A stretch of 64,000 nt of DNA from Pseudosulfitobacter pseudonitzschiae (GCF_002222635.1 NZ_CP022415.1:2046001-2110000), one strand, 5' to 3'; counted from the first letter of the stretch, positions 9,275-17,700 are shown. Numbers and translations: made by a program. Notes: generated by a model not told the origin, from the letters alone.

Positions 9275-10171
9275 TCAGGCTGTGGCCATCAGACCTTTTT
9301 CCTTGGCCAGATCCCGCATCCGCTTTTGCAGCTTTTCAAAGGCACGCACTTCGATCTGGCGGATACGTTCGCGGCTGACGTCGTACTGGCCTGACAGGTC
9401 TTCCAGTGTCACCGTCTGGTCGGACAAGCGCCGCTGCGTCAGGATGTCCTTTTCACGGTCATTCAACACATCCAGCGCCTCGGCCAGCATTTCGCGGCGC
9501 ACGATCAACTCGTCGCGTTCCTCGTAATCGGCAGCTTGGTCGGCGTCTTCGTCTTCCAGCCAGTCCTGCCATTGCATCGTGCCTTCGCCTTCAGAGCCGA
9601 CGGTAGCGTTCAATGACGCGTCCCCGCCCGACATCCGCCGGTTCATGCTGATCACCTCGTCCTCGGTCACGCCCAGATCGGTGGCGATCCGTTTGACGTT
9701 CTCGGGGCGCAAATCACCATCTTCCAGCGCGCCAATACGGGCCTTGGCCTTGCGCAGGTTGAAAAACAGCTTTTTCTGCGCCGACGTCGTGCCCAGTTTC
9801 ACAAGACTCCACGACCGCAGAATATATTCCTGAATCGAGGCGCGAATCCACCACATCGCATAGGTCGCCAGACGAAAGCCGCGCTCGGGGTCAAAGCGTT
9901 TGACCGCCTGCATCAGGCCGACGTTGGCCTCTGAAATCACCTCGGCTTGCGGCAAACCATAGCCGCGGTACCCCATCGCAATCTTGGCCGCCAGTCGCAG
10001 GTGACTGGTCACCATCTTGTGCGCCGCTTCTGTGTCCTGTTCTTCGACCCAGCGTTTGGCTAGCATGTATTCTTCTTCCGGCTCCAGCAAAGGGAACTTC
10101 CGGATTTCCTGCATATAGCGGTTCAGACCGCCTTCCGGCGTCGGTGCCGGCAGATTTGCATAATTCGCCAT
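9275..10171 (-). CDS. rpoH: RNA polymerase heat-shock sigma factor RpoH (sigma-32)
   Basis: A 298-residue group 3 sigma factor. Region 2 has the core-binding and -10 motifs (SEANVGLMQAVKRFDPERGFRLATYAMWWIR, about 78-110). The RpoH box QKKLFFNLRK follows at about residue 131, and region 4 ends in VSRERIRQIEVRAFEKL. It directs transcription of heat-shock genes, and alphaproteobacteria often have several copies. It lies downstream of a pseudouridine synthase in the same direction, separated by 244 bp. That gap holds a small hairpin and probably its own promoter. Confidence 0.96.
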   Translation of the reverse strand: MANYANLPAPTPEGGLNRYMQEIRKFPLLEPEEEYMLAKRWVEEQDTEAAHKMVTSHLRLAAKIAMGYRGYGLPQAEVISEANVGLMQAVKRFDPERGFRLATYAMWWIRASIQEYILRSWSLVKLGTTSAQKKLFFNLRKAKARIGALEDGDLRPENVKRIATDLGVTEDEVISMNRRMSGGDASLNATVGSEGEGTMQWQDWLEDEDADQAADYEERDELIVRREMLAEALDVLNDREKDILTQRRLSDQTVTLEDLSGQYDVSRERIRQIEVRAFEKLQKRMRDLAKEKGLMATA

Positions 10172-10327
10172 TTCTGTCCTCTCTCCCCGATGTTTACGGG
10201 CTTAACATCGATATGGTGCGCCCGCTCCGGCCTTGCAAGAGGCAGTAAGGGCGTTTTCGCGAACCAGCATACATAAACGCTTGCCGGATGTTAGCGTCAA
10301 AACAGTGCACTCACGCACAAGTGCGAG

Positions 10328-10344
10328 GGCTGTAATACACAGCC
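10328..10344 (-). terminator. small hairpin between the pseudouridine synthase gene and rpoH
   Basis: A perfect 6-bp stem GGCTGT / ACAGCC with a 5-base loop, 72 bases after the pseudouridine synthase stop and upstream of rpoH. There is no T-tract, so it may be a weak terminator or part of the rpoH leader. The rest of 10172-10415 shows no gene. Confidence 0.3.
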
Positions 10345-10415
10345 GTGGCACGCACGCCCTAACAACCAATGAACGCAGAGGCATTGTGGTTCCGTCGGAC
10401 CCAATCACAGCAAAT

Positions 10416-11438
10416 TCAGGCCAGCGCGTCCAGCAATGCAGCCATGTCCGGCGCAAGTTCGGCCTCGAACCGCATATTTTCGCCGCTGACCGGGTGAACA
10501 AAGCCCAACACCGCTGCATGTAGCGCCTGACGCGAAAACCCGTTGAGCGCGACCAAAGCCGCATCACTCAACGCGCCCTTGGGCAGTTTGCGTTTTCCGC
10601 CATAGACCGGATCGCCCACCAGCCCGTGACCGGCATGTGCCATATGCACGCGAATCTGGTGCGTGCGTCCGGTCTCAAGCCAGCACTCCATCAACGCCAG
10701 CACCTCGGGCGTGCCATAACGTGTTACTGTGCGCGCCCGCGTCACCGCATGCCTACCACCCTGAAACAGCACCGCCTGACGCTGCCGGTCGGTCTTGTGC
10801 CGTGCCAACTGGGTTGTCAGTTTCAGGATATTACCCGGCTCGAAAGATGCGCCCCTGATTCCACGCAGACGCGGATCATTGGCATCCGGCACCCCATAGA
10901 CCAAGGCACGATAGTAGCGTTCGACGGTGTGGGCAGCAAACTGGTCCGCAAGCCCGTGGTGTGCTGCATCCGACTTGGCAACCACCAGCAAACCACTGGT
11001 TTCTTTATCAATCCGGTGCACGATACCGGGCCGCTTCATGCCGCCCACACCCGACAGATCATCGCCGCAATGGTGCAGCAGCGCATTCACCAACGTCCCA
11101 GAAGGCGTGCCCGGCGCAGGATGCACCACCATGCCTGCGGGCTTGTTGACCACAACCAGATCGGCGTCCTCATAGACAATCACCAGCGGAATATCTTCGG
11201 CCTGTATGTGGCTCTCAGCGGCCACGGCCACCGAGATCATCACATCGGCCCCTTCCGCCACCTTGGCCTTGGGGTCGCGCACAACCACACCGTTGACCTG
11301 AACCGATCCGTCCTCGATCAACCGCCCCAACCGCGTGCGCGACAATGCGGCATCCTCTGGCACATCGCGCGCCAACGCCTTATCAAGACGTGCAGGCGGC
11401 GCTTCGCCCACCCGAAACCGAACGAGTTGATCCGACAT
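10416..11438 (-). CDS. RluA-family 23S rRNA pseudouridine synthase (RluD-like)
   Basis: A 340-residue enzyme with an N-terminal S4 RNA-binding domain (LGRLIEDGSVQVNGVVV, about 38-55) followed by the RluA catalytic domain. The catalytic Asp is in the signature GIVHRIDKETSGLLVVAK near residue 140. TGRTHQIRVHMAHAGHGLVGDPVYGG is the conserved C-terminal motif. The S4 plus RluA architecture is that of RluD/RluC; RluD would modify helix 69 of 23S rRNA. The ATG at 11438 shares bases with the ATG of the divergent small gene at 11437. Confidence 0.9.
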   Translation of the reverse strand: MSDQLVRFRVGEAPPARLDKALARDVPEDAALSRTRLGRLIEDGSVQVNGVVVRDPKAKVAEGADVMISVAVAAESHIQAEDIPLVIVYEDADLVVVNKPAGMVVHPAPGTPSGTLVNALLHHCGDDLSGVGGMKRPGIVHRIDKETSGLLVVAKSDAAHHGLADQFAAHTVERYYRALVYGVPDANDPRLRGIRGASFEPGNILKLTTQLARHKTDRQRQAVLFQGGRHAVTRARTVTRYGTPEVLALMECWLETGRTHQIRVHMAHAGHGLVGDPVYGGKRKLPKGALSDAALVALNGFSRQALHAAVLGFVHPVSGENMRFEAELAPDMAALLDALA

Positions 11439-11739
11439 GTCCAATCCTCACGACGCGCCCGATGTCCCCGAACCGCCTCATCTTAAAAACCTGCGCCGCT
11501 TGGTGACGCTTCTCACTGCCACGATGATCGCAGGCATGGCCGCAATCTTTGTGCTGATGGCACTACGTCTCAATAGCCCGTCAACGCCCCCGCTTCCAGA
11601 GCGCATCAGCCTGCCCGACGGCACAAACCCCACCGCTTTCGCGCAAACTCCGCACTATATCGCGATTACGACTCCCACACAGGTGCTGATCTACACTCCT
11701 GACGGCAAAGCGCTGAAACAAACCATTACTCTGGAATAG
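11437..11739 (+). CDS. small membrane-anchored protein, DUF6476-like
   Basis: A 100-residue protein with one membrane segment (LVTLLTATMIAGMAAIFVLMAL, about 22-43) and a short C-terminal domain ending YIAITTPTQVLIYTPDGKALKQTITLE. It matches what I know of a small Rhodobacteraceae family placed head to head with the RluD-like gene. Its start codon overlaps the divergent start by two bases, so its promoter must lie inside the neighbouring coding region. The function is unknown. Confidence 0.75.
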   Translation: MSNPHDAPDVPEPPHLKNLRRLVTLLTATMIAGMAAIFVLMALRLNSPSTPPLPERISLPDGTNPTAFAQTPHYIAITTPTQVLIYTPDGKALKQTITLE

Positions 11740-11822
11740 GGCGCAGGGATTCTTTTGGCCCAAAGTATCTTGGGGTTCGGGGAAAAGCCCCGTTCTTCGG
11801 TCGAATACTTAAAAAAGGGGGG

Positions 11823-11899
11823 TGGTACCACCTCCTGGTCTCGAACCAGGGACCTCTTGATCCACAATCAAGCGCTCTAACCAACTGAGCTAAGGCGGC
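11823..11899 (-). tRNA. tRNA-His (GTG), lacking encoded G-1
   Basis: The minus strand folds as a cloverleaf of 77 bases with an encoded CCA. The D-arm is TAGCTCAGTTGGTTAGAGC, the anticodon arm is CTTGA-TTGTGGA-TCAAG (anticodon GTG) and the T-arm is CCTGG-TTCGAAC-CAGG. The acceptor is GCCGCCT/AGGTGGT with G-U at 1-72 and A as base 73. The base before position 1 is T, so the usual tRNA-His G-1 is not encoded. This is the known alphaproteobacterial exception, read by a divergent histidyl-tRNA synthetase. Confidence 0.95.
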
Positions 11900-11944
11900 A
11901 CTGCGCGGTGATGTAACCAAGACGTTCGGGTTTGGCAAGGCCGA

Positions 11945-12430
11945 TCAAAAGTGAATTTCCCATTCCTGCTCGACCAGATCTTGCCCGAAGGAATGCACAG
12001 GCTTGCTGTGGACCAGCCGCCAGCCGTTGCGACGATACAGCGCGCAGGCTGCAACGTGACTTTCGTGGGTCCACAAACGCATCCCCTTATAGCCCTTTGC
12101 CTGCGCAAACCCGATGCAGGTTTGCAGCAACCGAAAGCCCAGTCCGCAGCCACGCACCGCTTCGGTCACCAGAAACATCCGCAGCTTGGCCGTCTGAGTA
12201 TCCACCGCCACGCAAAAGATGCAGGCCACCGGGTTTGCCGCATCATCGACCGCAATCCAGCCGGCTTCGCGTGCGGGATCATGGTCTGCGTCGAAATCGC
12301 GCAGAATCGATTCTACCAACGCACCAAAGGTGTCGTCAAAGCCGTCGACACTCCAGTAATGGCGCGCATGGGCTGCTTGCACCCAGGCCGCATCACGTGG
12401 CGTATAGGAACGGATTTGAAACTCTGTCAT
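11945..12430 (-). CDS. GNAT family N-acetyltransferase
   Basis: A 161-residue acetyltransferase like the GNAT half of MarR-GNAT fusions. The cofactor loop is VRGCGLGFRLLQTCIGFA, preceded by AKLRMFLV, and the C-terminal part has LWTHESHVAACALYRRNGWRLV. The ATG at 12430 starts MTEFQIRSYTPRDAAW, the normal GNAT first strand; an upstream in-frame codon adds 22 atypical residues. It sits directly downstream of the tRNA-His region and divergent from the 62-residue gene at 12511. The substrate is unknown. Confidence 0.85.
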   Translation of the reverse strand: MTEFQIRSYTPRDAAWVQAAHARHYWSVDGFDDTFGALVESILRDFDADHDPAREAGWIAVDDAANPVACIFCVAVDTQTAKLRMFLVTEAVRGCGLGFRLLQTCIGFAQAKGYKGMRLWTHESHVAACALYRRNGWRLVHSKPVHSFGQDLVEQEWEIHF

Positions 12431-12510
12431 GCTGCCATCGTGCCCTTGCCACGCTTGCCAATCAAGCCTGTCTTCGCTAGCACACTCGCCTGACACAGCC
12501 GGAGGCCATC

Positions 12511-12699
12511 ATGGGCATCAACAGCGAACGCGACATCGAAGCCAATCTGCAGATCGGCCCGACAGACAAGGGCATGGTCCGTCTGTTCGTCGAAGGTGGC
12601 GGGGCCGAGATCCCGATGGACTTTGAACCCGACGAAGCCCGCGAAATCGCCGACGAGCTTTTGGCCGCCGCCAAAGCCGCCGAAGCCATCAGACGCTGA
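12511..12699 (+). CDS. small conserved protein, DUF6324-like
   Basis: A 62-residue acidic protein (MGINSERDIEANLQIG...). Its compact pattern, a strand (MVRLFVEGGGAEIPMDF) followed by a helix (EPDEAREIADELLAAAKAAEAI), resembles a small family found in Rhodobacteraceae. A GGAGG-like stretch (CCGGAGGCC) lies 6-9 bases before the ATG. Coding bias and the good ribosome site support a real gene. No function can be given. Confidence 0.7.
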   Translation: MGINSERDIEANLQIGPTDKGMVRLFVEGGGAEIPMDFEPDEAREIADELLAAAKAAEAIRR

Positions 12700-12747
12700 C
12701 GCCATCGGACCCGCAGCTTTGCAGTAAGGTCATGCGTCACAGGCCTC

Positions 12748-14601
12748 TCATGTCTGTGATAACAGCACGCCGTTGAAAAATGCAGCGACGGCGCTCGTGT
12801 CGCCCAGCGGTAGCACGTCAGCCACATATTGATCGGGTCTGACAATCACCACGCAGCCCTCTGTGCGGTTGATCCCGCGCATCTCGAAAATATCGCGGGC
12901 TGGATTGACGCAAAATACCTTTTCGTAGTCGATCAAGCCAAAGACCCCTTTGGCTGGCCGCAGCACTGCGGGCATCTGCATCAGATCCAGATCGCGGTGC
13001 CCCTGCTGCATTACCGCACGCAGATCCACCACGGCGTCCACACCGCCAACGTCCGCCCCGCCAAGCCAAGCCGACGCAGCCTTGTCCTGCATCCATGTGC
13101 AAAACCGGTACAGTGCCCCGTCTGCGGCTCCTGTGTCTGCGGCCCCCGCAAAGGCAAATATCCGCCAGCGCCCGTCTGCCTTGATCACATGGCCCAGTTC
13201 CATCGGGCGCGCATCGCCCAGCCGCACCACCGGCGCAGAGTGGAACCGTTGCCCCACAGGCAAGCCCGCAGCCAACCCCTGATGCGCCCCGTCGCCGCAA
13301 ATGGCCGATGGGCGATACTGCACGCCCATGCCAGCGGTAAACCGCCCCGCTTTGACAAACGCCTCTTGCAGCGCCGAGGCTTGCGCCGCATTGCCTGCCT
13401 GTGGCGGCGCCGAAAAGATGCGGGCGAATTCGCGGTCGAAATCAATCAGATCCTGCGCCACTTGCTGACGCTCGTCGGAATAGGTACGCAACAGGCTGGC
13501 ATCGCTTTGCCCACGCAGCACCGACGCCAGCTTCCAGCCCAGATTGAACGTATCGCCCATCGACACGTTCATACCCTGTCCCGCCTTGGGGCTGTGGGTG
13601 TGGCAGGCGTCTCCGGCGATAAAGATGTGGCCACTGTCGTCCTCGAACCGGTCGCACAGCCGTTGCCCGATGTCATAGACCGACCACCACGCCACATCTT
13701 TGACGTCCAGCACATAGGGGTGCAAAATCCGTCCCGCCGCTGCGATCAGCTGTTCGATGGTGATATTGCGCCCCGCCGCGCGTTCACCCGCGCCCAGCTT
13801 TTCCAGTTCGATATACATCCGCACCATATAACCGCCCTCGCGCGGGATAATCAGCACGCTACCCTGCTGCGCCGACTGGATCACCGATTTCAGCCGCACA
13901 TCGGGGAAATCCGTCACCGCCAGCACATCCATCACGCCCCATGCCTTGTTGGCGGCCTCGCCCTTCAGCGTACGCCCGATCTGGCGGCGCACTGCGCTGC
14001 GCGCACCGTCGCAGCCCACAACATAGCGGGCCTGCACAGTCTCGGGGCCGTACGGGCCGTTGAACCGCGCCGTGACCGGATGAGCACCTTGACCCACCTC
14101 CAACGCCTCAAGCGCGCGTTCATAATGTGGCTGCAAGCGCCGTGCGCTATTGGCCATGCAGCGCAGATAGAAATCGTGCACCCGCGCCTGGTTCAGAATC
14201 ACATGAGGAAACTCCGACAGACCGGGTTCGACATCCTCGATCTTTTGTGTGCGGGTGATGTTTTCGGGCCGGGCGGCGTCAGGCTTCCAAAAGGATGTTT
14301 CGTTGACCCAATACCCCTCGCGCAGAACGTCTTCGGCGAAACCGAAGGTGTTGAACATCTCGATGCTGCGACAAGAGATGCCGTCGGCCTGCCCGACTTG
14401 CAACGGCCCGTCCTTTTGATCGGCAATCACAACCGAGATGTCAGAAAACTGCGCCATCTGCGCGGCCAAGGTCAGCCCCGCAGGACCACATCCGACGATC
14501 AGCACATCCACCTGCGCAGGCATCTGCGCCGGATCATGCAGGGCAATCGCCTTGGCCACCGCCGGATCGCCGCTGTTATACCCATCAAGATGATATTGCA
14601 T
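12748..14601 (-). CDS. FAD-dependent aromatic monooxygenase (phenol 2-monooxygenase/PheA-TfdB family)
   Basis: A 617-residue flavoprotein hydroxylase. The N-terminal Rossmann motif GCGPAG (near residue 38) binds FAD. The GD motif is GDACHTHSPKAGQGMN in the middle. The C-terminal 180 residues form the thioredoxin-like dimerisation domain of phenol hydroxylases, ending in a strand-rich part (CVVIVRPDQYVADVLPLGD). The start MQYHLDGY is the usual one in this family, so ATG 14601 is preferred over 14619. It probably hydroxylates a phenolic or substituted aromatic compound with NADPH and oxygen. No ring-cleavage genes are adjacent. Confidence 0.88.
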   Translation of the reverse strand: MQYHLDGYNSGDPAVAKAIALHDPAQMPAQVDVLIVGCGPAGLTLAAQMAQFSDISVVIADQKDGPLQVGQADGISCRSIEMFNTFGFAEDVLREGYWVNETSFWKPDAARPENITRTQKIEDVEPGLSEFPHVILNQARVHDFYLRCMANSARRLQPHYERALEALEVGQGAHPVTARFNGPYGPETVQARYVVGCDGARSAVRRQIGRTLKGEAANKAWGVMDVLAVTDFPDVRLKSVIQSAQQGSVLIIPREGGYMVRMYIELEKLGAGERAAGRNITIEQLIAAAGRILHPYVLDVKDVAWWSVYDIGQRLCDRFEDDSGHIFIAGDACHTHSPKAGQGMNVSMGDTFNLGWKLASVLRGQSDASLLRTYSDERQQVAQDLIDFDREFARIFSAPPQAGNAAQASALQEAFVKAGRFTAGMGVQYRPSAICGDGAHQGLAAGLPVGQRFHSAPVVRLGDARPMELGHVIKADGRWRIFAFAGAADTGAADGALYRFCTWMQDKAASAWLGGADVGGVDAVVDLRAVMQQGHRDLDLMQMPAVLRPAKGVFGLIDYEKVFCVNPARDIFEMRGINRTEGCVVIVRPDQYVADVLPLGDTSAVAAFFNGVLLSQT

Positions 14602-14703
14602 CGCCTGTCCCCACATCAAATCCTCAGTAACGCTACCGCCTGATGTGCCGTGCCCGCCAGCGCAATCGCATCAATATGCACTTGGATGCACGGCCCCGAA
14701 GTC

Positions 14704-15165
14704 TTAGCCCAAGCCAGCAAATGCCGCCGGGTCGCGTAGGGTTTGCAATCGCCGCGCGGCGTGGGTGGCGAATTTCTGCACCATCACCTTGCGGCGGGCG
14801 GCGGCCAGCTTGTCCTCGGGCGCCATTCGGATCACCTCGGCGTCATAGCCGTCGGCGATGATCAACCCCGTGCAATCAGGCAGAAGGTCGGTGGGAAAAT
14901 CCGCATCCACCGCCCAGAAGAACCGGTCGCACCACTCAAGATAGCCTTGCCATTTGCAGTCCGATATAAAATCGGCGCGGCTGGATTTGCATTCGACGAT
15001 CCAAATCTCGCCCTTCGGGCCCAGCGCCATCACATCGACCCGCAAACCGCGCGTTGGCACCAGTTCTTCAACCGTGGCCATACCCAGCGCTGCCAGATGC
15101 CGCGCCACGCCGCGCGCCAGCACCTGCCCGGGCGCAAGGGCGGTGATATCGGAAACCAGACTCAT
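14704..15165 (-). CDS. mmcB: MmcB-type DNA repair protein
   Basis: A 153-residue protein with a restriction-endonuclease-like (PD-(D/E)xK) fold. RVDVMALGPKGEIWIVECKSSRADFISDCKWQGYLEWCDRF holds the D...ExK residues (RVD, VECK). Family members are SOS genes needed for mitomycin C resistance in Caulobacter. I chose ATG 15165 (MSLVSDITAL) because a longer frame start at 15237 would place a LexA box within the coding sequence and lacks family similarity. The LexA box 13 bases upstream supports SOS control. Confidence 0.88.
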   Translation of the reverse strand: MSLVSDITALAPGQVLARGVARHLAALGMATVEELVPTRGLRVDVMALGPKGEIWIVECKSSRADFISDCKWQGYLEWCDRFFWAVDADFPTDLLPDCTGLIIADGYDAEVIRMAPEDKLAAARRKVMVQKFATHAARRLQTLRDPAAFAGLG

Positions 15166-15177
15166 GCGGAAAAATAT

Positions 15178-15192
15178 GAACATTTCATGAAC
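15178..15192 (-). promoter_or_regulatory. LexA (SOS) box of mmcB
   Basis: The plus strand reads GAAC-ATTTCAT-GAAC, that is GTTC-N7-GTTC on the mmcB strand, the exact alphaproteobacterial LexA direct repeat. It ends 13 bases from the mmcB ATG, where LexA would block transcription start or elongation. Confidence 0.85.
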
Positions 15193-15278
15193 ATTTGCAA
15201 GCCCTGTGAAGGAAACCTTGGAACGCGGCACGGGCACATCTATGTTACTTTTCTACATCGTATGCCGGAAAGGCCCGC

Positions 15279-16589
15279 ATGACACCTGATCGCACCCTGA
15301 CCGACACCCAAGCGCGCGGCGTTCGCCACGCCCGCGAATTGGAAACCCAACTGACATGGCTCGACACTTTTTCCAGCACGGCCTTGGGCGTGCTGTCGGT
15401 GGCTTCGGGCATCTACACCTACCTTGGAGTGTCATCGCTGCTGGATGACACCGGCGCGATGTCGGTCTTTGCCGCAATCGCCTATTCTGTGGCAGTATCG
15501 GTGGGTATCTTCGTGTTCTGGTCCTATATGATGCGTTTATTTCCTGCGGTACGCTCCACGCAGGCGCGCATCGGGCTGATGGGGGCTATGGCCTTGGGTT
15601 CGCTTGCGATTGTGGCCATGTCGTCATGGCTGAACGCTGCCGCACTGGCCGGATCAGCCGCCGTGGAACAGCATTTGGCCACCACAGTTCAGGATTACCA
15701 ATCAGCGCTGGAAGAAACCCACGACATCGCACTCAGCGCGCAAAGCCTTGAACGCGACGTCGCCCGCGTGCGCCAGTCGTTCGAGGACCTCTCCGAACAA
15801 GAAGCCGCAGGCGCGCTGTCTGGCCTTGCCGGACGTGGTGCGGTTTTCCGCGTCCTGCGCCAGAAATCCGCCGAACTGTCCGGACTTGAGGCGCAAATTG
15901 CCACGCAAACTCCACTGGTCAACGCCGCCTTTAGCGAAGGCAACGCCATCCTCAGCCGGATGCGTGCCCTGACAGTCGAAGCAGGGCCGGTCGAGGCCCG
16001 CTCGGTCGAGTTTTCCGAGGCCACGGTGCGGCTGGCTGGACTGATTGCGCAATTGCGCCAGCTTTCGGTGGCCCCACTGGTGGAACGCGCCGCCCAAGAC
16101 CTTGCTGCCTCGGTGGTGCTGCCCGACCTTGACGGAAGCACATCCCAGATCCGCACCGATCAGGCTTCGACGATCACCAGCGTGCTGGACGTGCTGGCCC
16201 AGCGCGCCGCGACACTGGAGCGCGCCGCCTCCGCCGTGATCGCCCGGACCCCCCCGCCTGATGTGACCTATACGCCGATCTCATCGGCGGATGCGGTGAT
16301 CCTGTATGCGCGTAACTTTGTGCCGTCATGGGCAGGGGCGATCGCCATCGACCTGCTGCCTGCCGTGCTGGTGTTTATCCTTGCTATCACCCAATCCGCC
16401 ATCCGTCAGGGCCGCGAAGGCACCGCCGTCGATGACACAATGACACTGGCCGAACTGCGCGCCGCTCTTGGTGCCATCCGTGACGTGGAACTGGCCATGA
16501 ACAACATGCCCGACACATTGGCCAAGGATATGCTGGACAAGTCCACGGCGATCAAACCCGACGCCCCCAAGCCGGACACATCCCTATGA
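15279..16589 (+). CDS. unknown multi-pass membrane protein with long periplasmic coiled-coil region
   Basis: A 436-residue protein I do not recognise. Three hydrophobic segments lie in the first 125 residues (FSSTALGVLSVASGIYTYLGV; VFAAIAYSVAVSVGIFVFW; LMGAMALGSLAIVAMSS). Then come about 220 residues rich in Ala, Glu, Gln and Leu, predicted helical and coiled coil (AVEQHLATTVQDYQSALEE onward). A fourth membrane segment (AGAIAIDLLPAVLVFILAI, about 350-368) and a short cytoplasmic tail finish it. Its stop overlaps the start of the ClpP-like gene (ATGA), so the two are one unit. A scaffold or sensor partner for that protein is a guess. Confidence 0.6.
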   Translation: MTPDRTLTDTQARGVRHARELETQLTWLDTFSSTALGVLSVASGIYTYLGVSSLLDDTGAMSVFAAIAYSVAVSVGIFVFWSYMMRLFPAVRSTQARIGLMGAMALGSLAIVAMSSWLNAAALAGSAAVEQHLATTVQDYQSALEETHDIALSAQSLERDVARVRQSFEDLSEQEAAGALSGLAGRGAVFRVLRQKSAELSGLEAQIATQTPLVNAAFSEGNAILSRMRALTVEAGPVEARSVEFSEATVRLAGLIAQLRQLSVAPLVERAAQDLAASVVLPDLDGSTSQIRTDQASTITSVLDVLAQRAATLERAASAVIARTPPPDVTYTPISSADAVILYARNFVPSWAGAIAIDLLPAVLVFILAITQSAIRQGREGTAVDDTMTLAELRAALGAIRDVELAMNNMPDTLAKDMLDKSTAIKPDAPKPDTSL

Positions 16590-17338
16590 GCGAGCCGGCC
16601 GCCTCCAACTGGCCGTCGGTCAGCCGCATCCTTGCAGGGGTTCTGGTGTTTCAACTGGGTCTGGGCCTGCTGCTGGTTATCGGCGACATGGCGGGCGCGG
16701 GTCTTTCGATGCCTTCGTTCGGACCGGACCAGCCACAGTTGACAGAACCCGTTGGCCCCGGCGACCAGCGCCGCACATTCGACCCCGACCGCCCGCGCCC
16801 GTCCGACCCCGCTAACCCGCTGCCAGGCCGCCTGACCCTGACAGAACTCGACGGGGCCACCTACCGGCTCGAAGGCACCATTGCCGCCAAGGACGCAGCG
16901 CGCATCATTGCCCTGATCACCACTGCGGCCCCCGCCCCCGAACGGCTGGTCCTGCAATCGCCTGGCGGCTCGGTCGCTGACGCACTGGAACTGGGCCGGT
17001 TCATCCGCGAAAAAGACATCGCCACCGAAATACGTGCGGACGAAGTGTGCTATTCGTCCTGCCCCTATCTGCTGGCTGCAGGCACCACACGCACCATTTC
17101 CGAAACCGCAAGCGTCGGTGTCCACCAGCACTATTTTGGTCAAAGCACGATCCTGCCCGCCTCTTTCGCCGTCGAAGACATCCAGCGCGGTCAGGGCGAA
17201 GTGATGATATATCTTGACGGGATGGGCATCGACCCGCTGGTTATGCAGCACGCGCTGACCACCCCTCCGGATGAAATCTATATCCTGCTGCCCGGGGAAC
17301 TGGCCCGCTACAATTTCACGACTGACGACAATGGCTAG
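16586..17338 (+). CDS. membrane-anchored ClpP/SppA-fold protein (COG3904-like)
   Basis: A 250-residue protein with an N-terminal membrane anchor (LAGVLVFQLGLGLLLVIGDMA, about 13-33), a Pro-rich linker and a ClpP/crotonase-like domain. The GGSV oxyanion-like element is in LVLQSPGGSVADALELG, and the nucleophile region is CYSSCPYLLAAG. SVGVHQHYFG carries the His. By comparison the Ser in YSSC would be the nucleophile, but activity is unproven for this group. It is cotranslated with the coiled-coil membrane protein. Confidence 0.75.
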   Translation: MSEPAASNWPSVSRILAGVLVFQLGLGLLLVIGDMAGAGLSMPSFGPDQPQLTEPVGPGDQRRTFDPDRPRPSDPANPLPGRLTLTELDGATYRLEGTIAAKDAARIIALITTAAPAPERLVLQSPGGSVADALELGRFIREKDIATEIRADEVCYSSCPYLLAAGTTRTISETASVGVHQHYFGQSTILPASFAVEDIQRGQGEVMIYLDGMGIDPLVMQHALTTPPDEIYILLPGELARYNFTTDDNG

Positions 17339-17340
17339 GC

Positions 17341-17398
17341 TTCGTCTTGCCCGATAAACTCTGGGGGAGGCCAAAGGCCGGGGGCAGCCCCCCCCCCA
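17341..17398 (+). repeat. dispersed intergenic repeat, copy A (TTCGTCTTGC type)
   Basis: Starts TTCGTCTTGCCCGATAAACTC right after the stop of the previous gene, followed by short GC-rich inverted segments (GGCCAAAGGCC, GGGGGCAGCCCCC). The same layout recurs at 45336-45393 and, inverted and shorter, at 22127-22172 and 39011-39066. Confidence 0.6.
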
Positions 17399-17438
17399 AT
17401 CCCCCTTGCCAAGTGCCTCAACGCACCCTACCTAGAGC

Positions 17439-17600
17439 AGTGGCGGGTTCTGCCCTTCGCGACACGGTTACGTTCCAGTGGCCTTAAGCATTTCCGAGGG
17501 AGCTGGCTCTGTTTGGACCCTGGTCCACTTACCTGGTGCCCACCTGTACATACAGGTCCTCGGGAACAAAAAACCAACGGTTGCGGTGGTTCCCGCCACT
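17439..17600 (+). ncRNA. ssrS: probable 6S RNA (ssrS)
   Basis: A 162-base segment closed by a perfect 9-bp long-range stem, AGTGGCGGG with CCCGCCACT. Its interior has the layout of 6S RNA: a long imperfect duplex, a central bubble region (GAGGGAGCTGGCTCTGTTTGG) and a terminal arm with the local hairpin CACCTG-TACATA-CAGGT. The wording resembles Rhodobacterales 6S sequences I remember, but I could not run a covariance model. The 362-bp gap 17339-17700 has no protein gene. A GC hairpin CGGCGC-ATCA-GCGCCG at 17622-17637 may end the transcript. 6S RNA binds sigma-70 holoenzyme and mutes transcription in stationary phase. Confidence 0.7.
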
Positions 17601-17700
17601 TACCGCAAATTTGCACAGCAACGGCGCATCAGCGCCGATTGCAACACACCTCCGCACGATTAGATTGTTGCTCAACAGCAGCATTCAAAGGAGTTTCCCC

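Noticed and set aside
17536-17700. Upstream extension of the pirin frame
   Set aside because: It overlaps the 6S-like RNA, and a good ribosome site precedes ATG 17701.
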